Notes under the pieces: model-generated
What the model was told of the DNA's origin: nothing
What the model saw: the letters and a program-made list of their open reading frames with translations, nothing else
The model's database searches: none
From: Micromonospora sp. NBC_01699
Lineage (GTDB): Bacteria; Actinomycetota; Actinomycetes; Mycobacteriales; Micromonosporaceae
Length of the DNA: 64,000 nt
Reading direction: 5' to 3'
Assembly (NCBI RefSeq): GCF_036250065.1
Contig: NZ_CP109199.1
Span: 1,860,001-1,924,000 of the forward strand
Shown: in pieces, positions 1-8,385 of the stretch
Layout of the letters: each line of letters begins with the position of its first letter
Position numbering within the stretch: position 1 is the first letter of the stretch
Translations under genes and position numbers: made by a program

Positions 1-438
1 CACGACCCGGCTGCCCGGCGTCGCCGCCAGGACCGGCAGGGACAGCGCGGTGAGAGCGAAGTGCCCGAGGTGGTTGGTCCCCACGGCGAGTTCCAGGCCC
101 TGCCTCGTAGTCGTGCGCTGCCGGCCCGGGGCACTGATCCCGGCGTTCTCGATCAGGCCGTCGAGCCGGTCCAGCGCCGTCAGGGCGGCGGCGGCCGACG
201 CGACCGAGTCCAGGTCGGCCAGGTCCAGCGGGATCGTGGCGATTTCGGCGGCCGGGATTTCGCGACGGATCGCCTCCACCGCCGCGCCCAACCGCTGCGG
301 GCTGCGACCGAGAATCACCACACGCCCTCCCGCCGCGGCGAGCTGTTCGGCGACGAAGTAACCGATCCCGGCGTTGCCACCAGTGACCGCGTACGTCCGG
401 CCGCCCAGGTCGGGCAAGGCCTCCGGATTCCAGGGCAC
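1..438 (-). CDS. Short-chain dehydrogenase/reductase, 3' end cut by window edge
   Basis: Probable NAD(P)-dependent oxidoreductase of the SDR superfamily; substrate unknown. The visible N-terminal half has the cofactor motif TGGNAGIG followed by a strand/helix typical of a Rossmann fold, and later the NAG motif (ENAG) of classical SDRs. The chosen GTG start has a GGAGG ribosome site five bases upstream. The catalytic YxxxK lies beyond the window. It diverges from the TetR gene at 532, and a palindrome sits between them, so that regulator probably controls it (inference). Confidence 0.85.
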   Translation of the reverse strand, partial: MPWNPEALPDLGGRTYAVTGGNAGIGYFVAEQLAAAGGRVVILGRSPQRLGAAVEAIRREIPAAEIATIPLDLADLDSVASAAAALTALDRLDGLIENAGISAPGRQRTTTRQGLELAVGTNHLGHFALTALSLPVLAATPGSRVV

Positions 439-451
439 AACATCCTCCAAC

Positions 452-482
452 GAAACGGTAGTGGCATCTCCGTTTCAAACGG
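452..482. promoter_or_regulatory. Palindromic operator between SDR and TetR genes
   Basis: CCGTTTCAAACGG (470-482) is a perfect 6+1+6 palindrome. An extra half-site, GAAACGG, lies at 452-458, and AAACGGTAG occurs twice (453-461 and 477-485). Placement between divergent SDR and TetR genes is classic for a TetR autoregulatory operator. Binding is inferred. Confidence 0.55.
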
Positions 483-531
483 TAGCGCTAAAGTGGTGAT
501 CCCGCCACCACTTCGATCGGAGGTACCAGCC

Positions 532-1083
532 ATGCGGACTCCCCGCCGGGACCAACTCCGCAACCGACAGCGGCTGATAGCCGCCGCCCGCGAGGCCTTC
601 GCCGAGCACGGCCCGGAGACCGCGCTCGAGGAGATCGCCCGCCGGGCCGGCGTCGGGACCACGACGCTCTACCGGCACTTCCCCGAAAAGGAGGGCCTGA
701 TCGAGGCGGTCCTCGACGACCTCGTCGCCGCGGTACGACACAACGCTGAACGCGCCATGCGAGACAACGACCCGGTTGGCACCTTCCGTGCGGTATTCAC
801 CCAGAGCTGCGACATGTCCGAGCAGGAGGTGGCGACCTTTGCCCGGCTCGCCGGCGCCGGCGACCGCGCCGACGAACACGCCCAGCGCCTCATCACCGCC
901 GTGGTCGGCCCCGCCACCGACCGGCTGCGCGCCGCCGGTGGTCTACGCGCCGGCATCACCGCCGAGGACATCGCCACCTTCGTCCGTATGACCCTCACCG
1001 CCGACAGCGACGAAGCCCGTGCGAAGGCCATCCAGGTCATGCTTGACGGCCTGATCCAGACAAGCACCACTACCAACGACTGA
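532..1083 (+). CDS. TetR/AcrR-family transcriptional regulator
   Basis: One-component repressor of 183 residues, the usual TetR size. The N-terminal helix-turn-helix is visible (residues about 10-55, with ALEEIARRAGVGTTTLYRHF), followed by a helical ligand-binding region that matches nothing I can name. The ATG was chosen because GGAGG lies at 519-523 and the HTH starts right after it; longer in-frame extensions upstream run through the operator and the opposing SDR gene. It probably represses the divergent SDR and itself. Confidence 0.93.
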   Translation: MRTPRRDQLRNRQRLIAAAREAFAEHGPETALEEIARRAGVGTTTLYRHFPEKEGLIEAVLDDLVAAVRHNAERAMRDNDPVGTFRAVFTQSCDMSEQEVATFARLAGAGDRADEHAQRLITAVVGPATDRLRAAGGLRAGITAEDIATFVRMTLTADSDEARAKAIQVMLDGLIQTSTTTND

Positions 1084-1179
1084 TCGCGCGGCGCTCGGTC
1101 GCCCCAGTGCCGACCGCAAGTAACGGGCGGACTGTTCGGCGCTCTACCAACGACTGATCGCGCGGCGCTCGGTCGCCCC
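1070..1179. repeat. 36-bp perfect direct repeat at end of TetR gene
   Basis: Bases 1070-1105, covering the last codons of the TetR gene and its stop, are repeated exactly at 1144-1179 after 38 bp. It looks like a short local duplication of the gene's 3' end. No hairpin or IS end is associated with it. Confidence 0.9.
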
Positions 1180-1291
1180 GCCACCTGGCGGGTAATTACC
1201 GCCATGTGGCGCTCGATCACACCGATGGGGGCCGCCATGCTGGTGGGAGCGGTTACGCCCGTGATCGCTGTCAATCCGCGGAGGCAGATGT

Positions 1292-2272
1292 ATGACCACC
1301 ACCCGGGCTCTTCCACCCCCGTTCGACCCGGAACTCGGCGCCACACTCGCGGCCATGGCCGACTTCCTCCCACCAGCGGTGACACCGGACTTGATCCCGG
1401 CCCTGCGCGAGCGTGGCGCCGGGCCACGGGCCACCGACGACGATCTGCGGCGCGACGGCCGGTTCGAGATCGAGGAGCGGGCCGTACCCGGCCTGGACGG
1501 TGATCCGGACATCTCGCTGCTGATCTTCCGGCCCACCGCTCCCACCGGCACCCTGGGCTGCCTGTACCACGTCCACGGCGGCGGCATGTTCCTCGGCGAC
1601 AACCGCTCCGGCGTGCCGGAGATGCTGCTCGACTGGGCGGAGGAGTTCAACCTCGTCGTGGTTTCGGTCGAATACCGGCTCGCTCCGGAGACCCAGCACC
1701 CCGGACCGGTCAACGACTGTTACGCCGGGCTGCTCTGGACCGCCGAGCACGCCGGCGAGCTCGGTTTCGACCCGGACCGGCTGATCATCGGCGGGGCCAG
1801 CGCGGGTGGCGGACTGGCCGCCGCGGTCGCCCTGATGGTCCGCGACCGGGGCGGCCCGGCGCTGCTCGGGCAGATGCTGATCTACCCGATGCTGGACGAC
1901 CGCAACAACACCCCGTCCGCGCTGCAGATGGCCGGTCTGGGCATCTGGGACTACACCGCCAACCAGACAGGCTGGGGAGCGCTGCTCGGCGACGCGGCGG
2001 GCGGGCCGGACGTTTCGCCGTACGCCGCACCGGCGCGTGCCGAGGACCTCTCCGGGCTGCCGCCCGCCTTCATCGAGGTGGGCAGCGCCGAGACCTTCCG
2101 GGACGAGGACGTGGCGTACGCGAGCCGGATCTGGCAGGCCGGCGGGCAGGCTGAACTGCACGTCTGGCCGGGCGCCTTCCACGGTTTCGACATGACGATG
2201 CCGACCGCGCAGATCTCCCGGGACGCGAAGCGAGCACGGGTTGCCTGGCTCAACCGGCTGTTCAACGCATAG
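1292..2272 (+). CDS. Alpha/beta-hydrolase, HSL-type esterase
   Basis: Carboxylic-ester hydrolase of the hormone-sensitive-lipase family, 326 residues, cytoplasmic (no signal peptide). HGGG oxyanion-hole motif at residues 95-98; nucleophile Ser170 in GASAGG; acid probably Glu267 in AETFRDE, where many relatives have Asp; His297 in HGFD. A GAGG ribosome site lies just upstream. The PucR-type regulator begins 9 bp after the stop, so the two form an operon. Substrate cannot be told. Confidence 0.93.
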   Translation: MTTTRALPPPFDPELGATLAAMADFLPPAVTPDLIPALRERGAGPRATDDDLRRDGRFEIEERAVPGLDGDPDISLLIFRPTAPTGTLGCLYHVHGGGMFLGDNRSGVPEMLLDWAEEFNLVVVSVEYRLAPETQHPGPVNDCYAGLLWTAEHAGELGFDPDRLIIGGASAGGGLAAAVALMVRDRGGPALLGQMLIYPMLDDRNNTPSALQMAGLGIWDYTANQTGWGALLGDAAGGPDVSPYAAPARAEDLSGLPPAFIEVGSAETFRDEDVAYASRIWQAGGQAELHVWPGAFHGFDMTMPTAQISRDAKRARVAWLNRLFNA

Positions 2273-2281
2273 CCTCAGCTG

Positions 2282-3253
2282 ATGAACGAACTGGCCGTCC
2301 GGCTCGCCGCGCTGGACGCGGACGCGGGTGCCGCGCTGCAGGTCATCGCCTACTTCGACAGTTTGGTGGAGGCACGCGCCGGCCTGCAGAGCATCGTCCG
2401 TGGGGCGGCCGTGCTGGCCGGTTGCCCGGCCCGGCTGGACGACGACGCCCGCCGGGTGCACATCCGGATGCTGCCGGACGGGATCGCCGCCCCGCTGCCG
2501 GGCCCGGCCGACGGGAGCTGGCCCGGCCAGCCGGTCGGCACGGCGATGCTGCGGCTGGAACGCGCCGGGGCGCCCGGTCCGGTGGACGCGATGGTGCTGG
2601 AACGGGCGGCGGGCGCCGCCGGCGCTGTGCTGGACCGCACCCGCGGCCGGGCCCCGGCCACCGACCCGGCGGCGGTCGAGCTGGTCGTGGACGCGTCCGC
2701 GCCCGCCGACGTACGCCTGCAGGCGGCCCGCCGGCTGGGACTGCCCGTGGACGGCACGGCGTACGCGATGGCCCTGGCCTCGGGCGAGTCCCGGCTGGCG
2801 GCGGCCGGCACACCGCCACCCACCACCCGGGCCGGGATCGGTCCGGCGGTGCCGTTGCTGCACCTGCCCGATTCCCACCGGGCGGCCCGGACAGCGTTGC
2901 GCTTCGCGGCCGAAGGCACCGACGAGGACCCCGGCGAGACGTTGTTGCACTTCGAGGAGCTGGGCGCGCTGGCTGTGCTCGCCGCTGTACCCGACCCGGC
3001 CGGGGTGCCGGACGTGCGGGCGCTGGAACACGCGGCGGGCGGCGCGTCCTGGGTCCTGACCACGCTGCACGCGGTGGCGTCGACCGCCAGCCTGCGCGCG
3101 GCGGCGACCGTGTTGCGCCTGCACCATTCGACGCTGCAGGACCGGATCGGGCACGCGGAGCACCTGCTCGGCTGGAGTGTGCGGGAGCCGCAGGGCCGGT
3201 TGCGTCTGCAGCTGGCGCTGACCCTTCGACGCCTGCACCGCCACCCGTCCTGA
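2282..3253 (+). CDS. PucR/CdaR-type transcriptional regulator
   Basis: Probable DNA-binding regulator of 323 residues. The C-terminal 60 residues (LRAAATVLRLHHSTLQDRI and onward) form the PucR C-terminal helix-turn-helix, with the typical HHSTLxxRI turn. The N-terminal part is Ala/Arg-rich and may be a degenerate sensor domain; I recognise no GAF motif. Nine bp downstream of the esterase gene and co-directional, so it likely controls that operon. A strong hairpin follows at 3403. Confidence 0.8.
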   Translation: MNELAVRLAALDADAGAALQVIAYFDSLVEARAGLQSIVRGAAVLAGCPARLDDDARRVHIRMLPDGIAAPLPGPADGSWPGQPVGTAMLRLERAGAPGPVDAMVLERAAGAAGAVLDRTRGRAPATDPAAVELVVDASAPADVRLQAARRLGLPVDGTAYAMALASGESRLAAAGTPPPTTRAGIGPAVPLLHLPDSHRAARTALRFAAEGTDEDPGETLLHFEELGALAVLAAVPDPAGVPDVRALEHAAGGASWVLTTLHAVASTASLRAAATVLRLHHSTLQDRIGHAEHLLGWSVREPQGRLRLQLALTLRRLHRHPS

Positions 3254-3402
3254 CGGAAGCATCCCTACCGCCGGTGGCCGCCTGCTCCGGGTGGTGCTGT
3301 TCGGTGTCGGCCATGTCGCCGGCGAGGACGGAGCGGATCCAGGCCGGGTAATCGGCCCGATGGCCGGCGGGGTCCAGGCGGGTGACGCGGCGCTACCGCA
3401 AA

Positions 3403-3428
3403 CCGCCCCGGCCCGATGGCCGGGGCGG
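3403..3428. terminator. Bidirectional hairpin terminator
   Basis: CCGCCCCGGCC and GGCCGGGGCGG form a perfect 11-bp stem around a CGAT loop, followed by AAAA on the plus strand. It lies between the convergent PucR-type and ferredoxin genes. The rest of 3254-3491 holds nothing I can support. Confidence 0.75.
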
Positions 3429-3491
3429 AAAACCGTGCGGCGCGGCCGGCCGCGCCCGTGGCCCGAGCGCGGCGATCGGACACGTGTGGTG

Positions 3492-3686
3492 CTACTCCGT
3501 GAGGGTGATGGCCAGTGCCGGGCATACGGCTGCCGCGTGGCGGACGTCGTCGGCGAGTTCCTCCGGTGGGTTGGGGTTGAGCAGTATGACGACGCCGTCC
3601 TCGTCGCGCTGGTCGAACACGGCCGTCGCGGTCGACACGCACTGTCCGGACGTGACGCACCTGTCCTGGTCGATGGTTACCTTCAT
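3492..3686 (-). CDS. P450-type [3Fe-4S] ferredoxin
   Basis: Small electron carrier of 64 residues. Cysteines at 10, 16 and 54 (CVTSGQC, then CP) make the three-cysteine pattern of single-cluster ferredoxins that serve actinobacterial P450s. Last gene of the minus-strand P450 operon, starting 20 bp after the P450 stop. ATG start with GGAGGATCC just upstream. Presumed to pass electrons from the reductase at 4912 to one of the P450s. Confidence 0.93.
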   Translation of the reverse strand: MKVTIDQDRCVTSGQCVSTATAVFDQRDEDGVVILLNPNPPEELADDVRHAAAVCPALAITLTE

Positions 3687-3706
3687 GGGATCCTCCGGAA
3701 GAACGG

Positions 3707-4915
3707 TCACCAGGTCACGGGTAGCTCGTACACGCCGTACACCGAGCCGTCGTGCTTGAACGGGACCTCGTCCAGCTCGACCGCCAGCCGCAGCGTGGGA
3801 ATACGCCGGTACAGCGTGCTGTACACGACCTGGAGCTCCATCCGTGCCAGTGGCTGCCCCAGGCACTGGTGCACTCCGAAGCCGAATGCCAGGTGCCGGC
3901 GGGCGTCCCGCTGGATGTCCAGCCGGTCGGGGTGGGGGAAGACGTCCGGGTCGCGGTTCGCGATGTCGTTGGCCAGGATGATGCCCTCACCGGCACGGAT
4001 GGTCTCGCCCGCGATCTCGATGTCCTCGAGTGCGACCCGGCGTCGCCCGTTGTGCGTGATGTGCAGGTACCGCAGGAGTTCCTCGACCGCGCCGGCGACG
4101 AGCTTCAGGTCGTTCGACTCGCGTAGCAGCGCCAACTGGTCGGGGTGCTCCAGCAGGGCCAGCGTGCCGAGCGCGATCATGTTCGCGGTGGTCTCGTGCC
4201 CGGCGATCAGCATGAGTACGCCGATCTGGGCCGCGTCCGGTCGGGTCAGTTCCCCGGTCCTGATCCGCTCGGTGAGCCCGGACAGCAGGTCCTCGCCGGG
4301 GTTGGCGAGCTTCTCGCCGATCAGCTCGTCCAGGTACGCGAAGAGCCGGCCAGCAGCGTCCCGCCGCTGCTCCGGTGCCGCGTCCCGGTTGATCATAGTG
4401 CTGCTGTGCTCCTGGAAGAAGTCGTGGTCCGCGTACGGCACCCCGAGCAGTTGGCAGATCACCAGCGACGTCATCGGAAGCGCGAACGCCGACACGAGGT
4501 CCACCGGCTTCGGGCCGGTCAGCATCTCGTCGATCAGGTCGTCCACGACCTGCTGTACGCCCGGCCGCATGGCCTCGACCCGCTTGATGGTGAAGGGTGC
4601 GGTCACCATGCGACGCAGTCGGGCGTGCTCGGGGTCGTCCATGAGGACGAAGCTGATGGGCGCGTCGCTGATGGGCGCCGGACTCGGGTAACCGGGGCGG
4701 GTGATGTCGGCGCTGACCCTCGGATCGGCCAGCAGTTCCCGCTGGTCCGCGTACCGGGTCACCAACCATGGTGTGGTGCCGTCCCACAGTCGAACCCGCG
4801 CCAGCGGGGTCCGCTCCCGCAGCGCCTGCATGGTCGGCGGCGGGTCGAACGGGCACTTCGCCGCCCTGGCTGCCGGGAACTGCGGCGCTTCGGTCGAATC
4901 GAGGGTGCTGGTCAT
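3707..4915 (-). CDS. Cytochrome P450
   Basis: Class I bacterial P450 monooxygenase, 402 residues, soluble. I-helix AGHETT at 238-243, ExxR at 279-282, haem loop FGFGVHQCLG at 344-353 with axial Cys351. The motif set resembles CYP105-like enzymes, but the family is not certain. The ATG overlaps the stop of the ferredoxin reductase (ATGA), so translation is coupled; GGAAGGAA lies upstream. A longer reading to 4990 would overlap the reductase and is unlikely. The substrate is unknown. Confidence 0.95.
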   Translation of the reverse strand: MTSTLDSTEAPQFPAARAAKCPFDPPPTMQALRERTPLARVRLWDGTTPWLVTRYADQRELLADPRVSADITRPGYPSPAPISDAPISFVLMDDPEHARLRRMVTAPFTIKRVEAMRPGVQQVVDDLIDEMLTGPKPVDLVSAFALPMTSLVICQLLGVPYADHDFFQEHSSTMINRDAAPEQRRDAAGRLFAYLDELIGEKLANPGEDLLSGLTERIRTGELTRPDAAQIGVLMLIAGHETTANMIALGTLALLEHPDQLALLRESNDLKLVAGAVEELLRYLHITHNGRRRVALEDIEIAGETIRAGEGIILANDIANRDPDVFPHPDRLDIQRDARRHLAFGFGVHQCLGQPLARMELQVVYSTLYRRIPTLRLAVELDEVPFKHDGSVYGVYELPVTW

Positions 4916-6131
4916 GACGTTCCTTCCACGAGTGCCGAAGCGCCGAGGAGTTCCTGTCGGCGCAGGCGGGCTTGTTTGGGCATGTTCCAACCGAGGACGC
5001 CGGTGACCCGGCCGTCCCGGCGGTACAGCGCGACGAAACGGCGGTCCGCCACCGCGCCGTCCACAACCGACGCCTCGGCGTCCGGTGACAGCACCCCGTG
5101 CACCTGGATCCTGGCGTCGTACTGTTCGGTCCAGTAGTAGGGCACGGGGGTGTAGGGGCGGTCCTCGCCGAGGATGGTGGTGGCGACGGCGACCGCCTGC
5201 TCGGTGGCGTTGGTCCGGTTCTCCAGCCGCAGCGACACGTCGAGCTGTTCGTGATGCCAGCGGGCCATGTCACCGGCGGCGTAGATTCCGTCCGCCGCCC
5301 GAGATCGGGAGTCGCACACCAGCCCGTTCTCCAGCCGGAGCCCGCTGCCGACAAGCCATTCCGTCGCCGGTACGGCGCGAACGCCACCACGACGACGTCC
5401 GCCGGCAGCACCTCGCCGTTCTCCAGGCACACGCCGGTGACCGACCCGTCCCGCCCGGCGAGCCCGGTGGCCGCGGCGCCGAGCCGCAGCTCGACCCCGT
5501 GCTCGGTGTGCAGGTCCGCGAGCAGCCCTGCGGCCAGCGGGCCGACCTGCATCGCCAGCGGCGCCGACTGGGGACCGGCCATGGTGACCGGGAGGCCCAT
5601 CCCGCGCACGGTGGCGGCGATCTCCGCACCGAGCACGCCGTCTCCGACGACCACGACCCGCGAGCAGCGCAGCAGGTCCTGCCGGAGCGCCAGCGCGTTG
5701 TCGAGCGTGCGTAGCACGTGCACGCCCGCCAGGTCGTCCTGGCCGGGCAGGGTTCGAGGCCGCAGCCCGGTGGCCACCACGATCGCTTCCGCCGTCAGCG
5801 TGCGCCCGGCGGCGGTGTGGACGGTGCGGGTCGCGGTGTCCAAACCGACCGCCGGGTCACCGACGATGAACTCCGCGTCCAGGGCCGACAGCGCTGCCGG
5901 TGGCCGCAGTTGAGCCCGATCCGCCTGCCAACTGCCGGCGAGGATCTGTTTGGACAGCGGTGGCCGGTCGTAGGGCGCGTGCGGCTCGGCTCCCAGCACC
6001 GTCAGTTGGCCCCGGTAACCTCCGCGACGCAAGGCTTCCACGGTGCCGAGGCCGGCGGCCGAGGCGCCGACCACCAGCACGTTGTCGGGGATGCTCCGGG
6101 TTCGACGGTTTGCTGCCAGAGCTCCGTTCAC
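4912..6131 (-). pseudogene. FAD-dependent ferredoxin reductase, one frameshift
   Basis: NAD(P)H:ferredoxin reductase of the putidaredoxin-reductase type, 406 residues if repaired. FAD site VLVVGASAAGLG near residue 18, NAD site VVVVGDGVLGAE near 160, and the second FAD motif IYAAGD downstream. Near 5383-5385 the frame slips by one: restoring a single G after GTGGTG rejoins ...DVVVV to GVRAVPATEWL, the expected sequence. GTGA overlap with the ferredoxin upstream and ATGA overlap with the P450 downstream show an intact operon plan, so this may be a sequencing error and not a dead gene. Confidence 0.9.
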
Positions 6132-6328
6132 GGTTCTTCGCTCACCCAGATCGCGGCCGCCGGGCAGACGCTGGCGGCTTCGCGGATGATTCCGTGCAGT
6201 TGCTCGGTTGGCTGCGCGTCGAGCAGGACCACGATCCCGTCCTCGTCCCGCTGGTCGAACACGTCCGGCGCGAGCATCACGCACGTGCCGGCGCCGCAGC
6301 ATTTGTCCTGGTCCACGGTCACCTTCAC
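6128..6328 (-). CDS. P450-type [3Fe-4S] ferredoxin
   Basis: 66-residue ferredoxin, clearly paralogous to the one at 3492 (shared VFDQRDEDG core). Cluster cysteines at 10, 16 and 55. GTG start with GGAGGAACC upstream; it overlaps the preceding TetR stop as GTGA, and its own stop overlaps the reductase GTG. Two ferredoxins and two P450s in one operon suggest that each P450 has a preferred carrier (inference). Confidence 0.93.
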   Translation of the reverse strand: MKVTVDQDKCCGAGTCVMLAPDVFDQRDEDGIVVLLDAQPTEQLHGIIREAASVCPAAAIWVSEEP

Positions 6329-7038
6329 GGTTCCTCCTGTCCTTCGTCCGGGTGGGTCGTGATCGGTGCCAACCACAGCCCGACGAGTGCGTCGATCAGC
6401 CCGTTCGCGGCGTCGTGCCAACTCGCCCGGGGGGTGGGGGTGCCATCGGCCAGGGCGCGCTCACGCTCGGCGAAACTGTGCACCAGCAGTTGCCGGGACA
6501 TGTCAGTTCGCTCGGCGCGTACGTCGGCCGGCAGTTCGGGAAGGCAGTTGTTCAGCCCGTCCATGATCCGTACCAGCGACGGTGACGAGACGTACTCCTC
6601 GATCATGATCGAGCGCAGCGAGGGGTCGGTCATCACCTGCGCGGCGAACCGGCCGTGCCAGGTGGGGCTGCCCACCGCGGCCAGGTGATCGGTGACCGGC
6701 CGGACCAGGCAGGCGATCCAGTCCCGGATGTCCACGCCGTGGCCGATCCTGGCCACCATCCGCTGGCGGTTCTCCTCGATCGGCGCGGAGTGCTTGCGCG
6801 CGATCGCGCGCACCAGGTCGGCCTTGGTGCCGAAGTGGTAGCCGACCGCCGTGTTGTTGCCCTGCCCGGCGGCCTCGCTGACCTGCCGGTTGGACACGGC
6901 GAGCACCCCGTGCTCGGCGAACAGTCGCTCCGCCACCGTCATGATCAGCTCCCGGGTCGCGTGCACCCGCTCCGCCCGAGACGTTCTGCCGGCGTCATTG
7001 CCGGCGTCGTTGCCGGCGGTCTTGCTCGGCATCACCAT
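6325..7038 (-). CDS. TetR-family regulator inside the P450 operon
   Basis: About 237 residues. N-terminal HTH (AVSNRQVSEAAGQGNNTAVGYHF) of the TetR fold, followed by a long helical ligand domain. Start is 7038 or the in-frame ATG at 7032, which overlaps the P450 stop as TGATG. Co-transcribed with the P450 genes and not divergent from them, so it probably regulates the promoter upstream of 8250. Its stop overlaps the ferredoxin start, so all six genes are translationally coupled or nearly so. Confidence 0.9.
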   Translation of the reverse strand: MVMPSKTAGNDAGNDAGRTSRAERVHATRELIMTVAERLFAEHGVLAVSNRQVSEAAGQGNNTAVGYHFGTKADLVRAIARKHSAPIEENRQRMVARIGHGVDIRDWIACLVRPVTDHLAAVGSPTWHGRFAAQVMTDPSLRSIMIEEYVSSPSLVRIMDGLNNCLPELPADVRAERTDMSRQLLVHSFAERERALADGTPTPRASWHDAANGLIDALVGLWLAPITTHPDEGQEEP

Positions 7039-8250
7039 CGCACCGGCAGTTCCCGAAGCCCGCCGATGAGGAGCCCCTCGACCCGACGCAGGTCGTCCAC
7101 TCCGACGGCGAGTTCCAGCGTGGGCAGCTTGCGCAGCAGCACGTCGAGCACCGCCCGTAGTTCGGTTCGGGCCAGCGGCTGCCCGAGGCACGCGTGCGCG
7201 CCGGCACCGAAGGCAAGGTGCGGATTCGGGCTGCGACGCAGGTTCATCTCGTCGGCGCCGTCGAACACGCGCTCGTCACGGTTGGCCGAGGCCATGCTGC
7301 ACACCGCGGTGGTGCCGCTCGGCAGCACGGTCCCGGCGATCTCCACGTCCTCGGTGAGGTACCGCGGCATGCCGAAGCCCGCGTTGGCGTCCAGCCGCAG
7401 TGTCTCCTCCACAGCAGTACGCACCAGCGACCGGTCGGCCAGCAGCGCCTCCCAACGCCGCCGGTCGACGAGCAGCATCGCGACCATCTTGCCGATCATG
7501 TTCGAGGTGGTCTCGTGCCCGGCCATCAGTAGGCCGATGCCAGTCTGCACCAGGACCCCGTCCGACAACCGCTCGCCGTCGGCATCGGTGTCCGTGATGA
7601 GAGCACTGAGCAGGTCCTCACCCGGTTCTGCCCGCTTGGAGGCCACGTGTCCGGCCATGTAGCTGCCGAACTCCGCCTGCGCCGCCCCCATCTCCGCCTG
7701 GCTGTGGCGGGTCATGCTGTGCATCAGGTCGGACCAGTGGCCGAAGCGGTCCCGATCGGAGTCCGGCACACCGAGCATGTCGCAGATCACCCAGACCGGC
7801 AGCGGAAACCCGAGGGTGGCCTTGAGATCGGCCGGCGCCCCCCCGCTCGGTCATCTCGTCGACAAGCTGTTCGGCCATTGCCTCGACCCTCGGCCGCAGC
7901 GCGTCCATCCGCCTGGCGGTGAACCACTTGCCGACCATGCGTCGCCACTTCAGGTGCGCCTGTCCGTGCTGGGGCAGCACCGTCGCCATCTCACTGTTGA
8001 ACAACCCACCCGACTCGACATCGGCGACCCTGGCCCCACCATCGGTCGTCGGCCGGGTGAACCGTGGATCGCTCAACACCCGTTTGACGTCCTCATAGCG
8101 CGTGACCAGCGCCGCCTCATCCCCGCTGGGCAGTGTGACCCAAGCCACCGGGCACTGCTCGCGTAACCGGGCCCACTCCGCCGGCGGCTCCATCGTTGCT
8201 TGACTGGAGAACGGGTAGCGCAATCCCTGCTCCACCTCACCCTGAGCCAT
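7032..8250 (-). pseudogene. Cytochrome P450, one frameshift in a 7-G run
   Basis: First gene of the operon; 405 residues if repaired. The downstream part has AGHETTSN, EETLR and haem loop FGAGAHACLGQPLAR; the upstream part has the N-terminal region and the HLKWRRMVGKWF helix-C region. The halves meet at a run of seven C on the plus strand (7838-7844); six would give the continuous ERGAPADLKATLGF. ATG with GGGAAGG upstream. The homopolymer slip could be an assembly error, phase variation or a real mutation. Confidence 0.9.
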
Positions 8251-8275
8251 CGCGACACCTTCCCGATGGTGTTTG

Positions 8276-8326
8276 TTGACTCACAGCGTGCCGTCATTCC
8301 TGTCTTAAGTCAATCAACTGCCTTAA
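8276..8326. promoter_or_regulatory. Divergent promoter/operator region of P450 operon
   Basis: Between the P450 start (8250) and the esterase start (8386), an AT-richer patch holds two inverted repeats: TTGACT (8276-8281) with AGTCAA (8308-8313), and TTAAG (8305-8309) with CTTAA (8322-8326). A plausible site for the operon's TetR protein; the repeats are short. Confidence 0.35.
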
Positions 8327-8385
8327 TCTGTGGTGCCGGCCCGCGTGGGGCCAGCCATGGGGGCCGGACTCGAGGAGAGATGTCC

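Noticed and set aside
61-531. N-terminal extension of the TetR gene
   Set aside because: It runs through the operator and antisense to the SDR; the ribosome site and HTH place the start at 532.
1271-3262. A 663-codon minus-strand frame
   Set aside because: Antisense to the esterase and PucR-type genes, both of which have clear motifs and good starts.
3987-6302. A 771-codon minus-strand frame spanning reductase and P450
   Set aside because: Only its first part is the reductase; after the frameshift it reads P450 sequence out of frame. Treated as two genes.
3492-8250. Antibiotic biosynthetic gene cluster
   Set aside because: P450s and ferredoxins occur without any scaffold-forming gene (PKS, NRPS, terpene synthase, RiPP enzyme) nearby.
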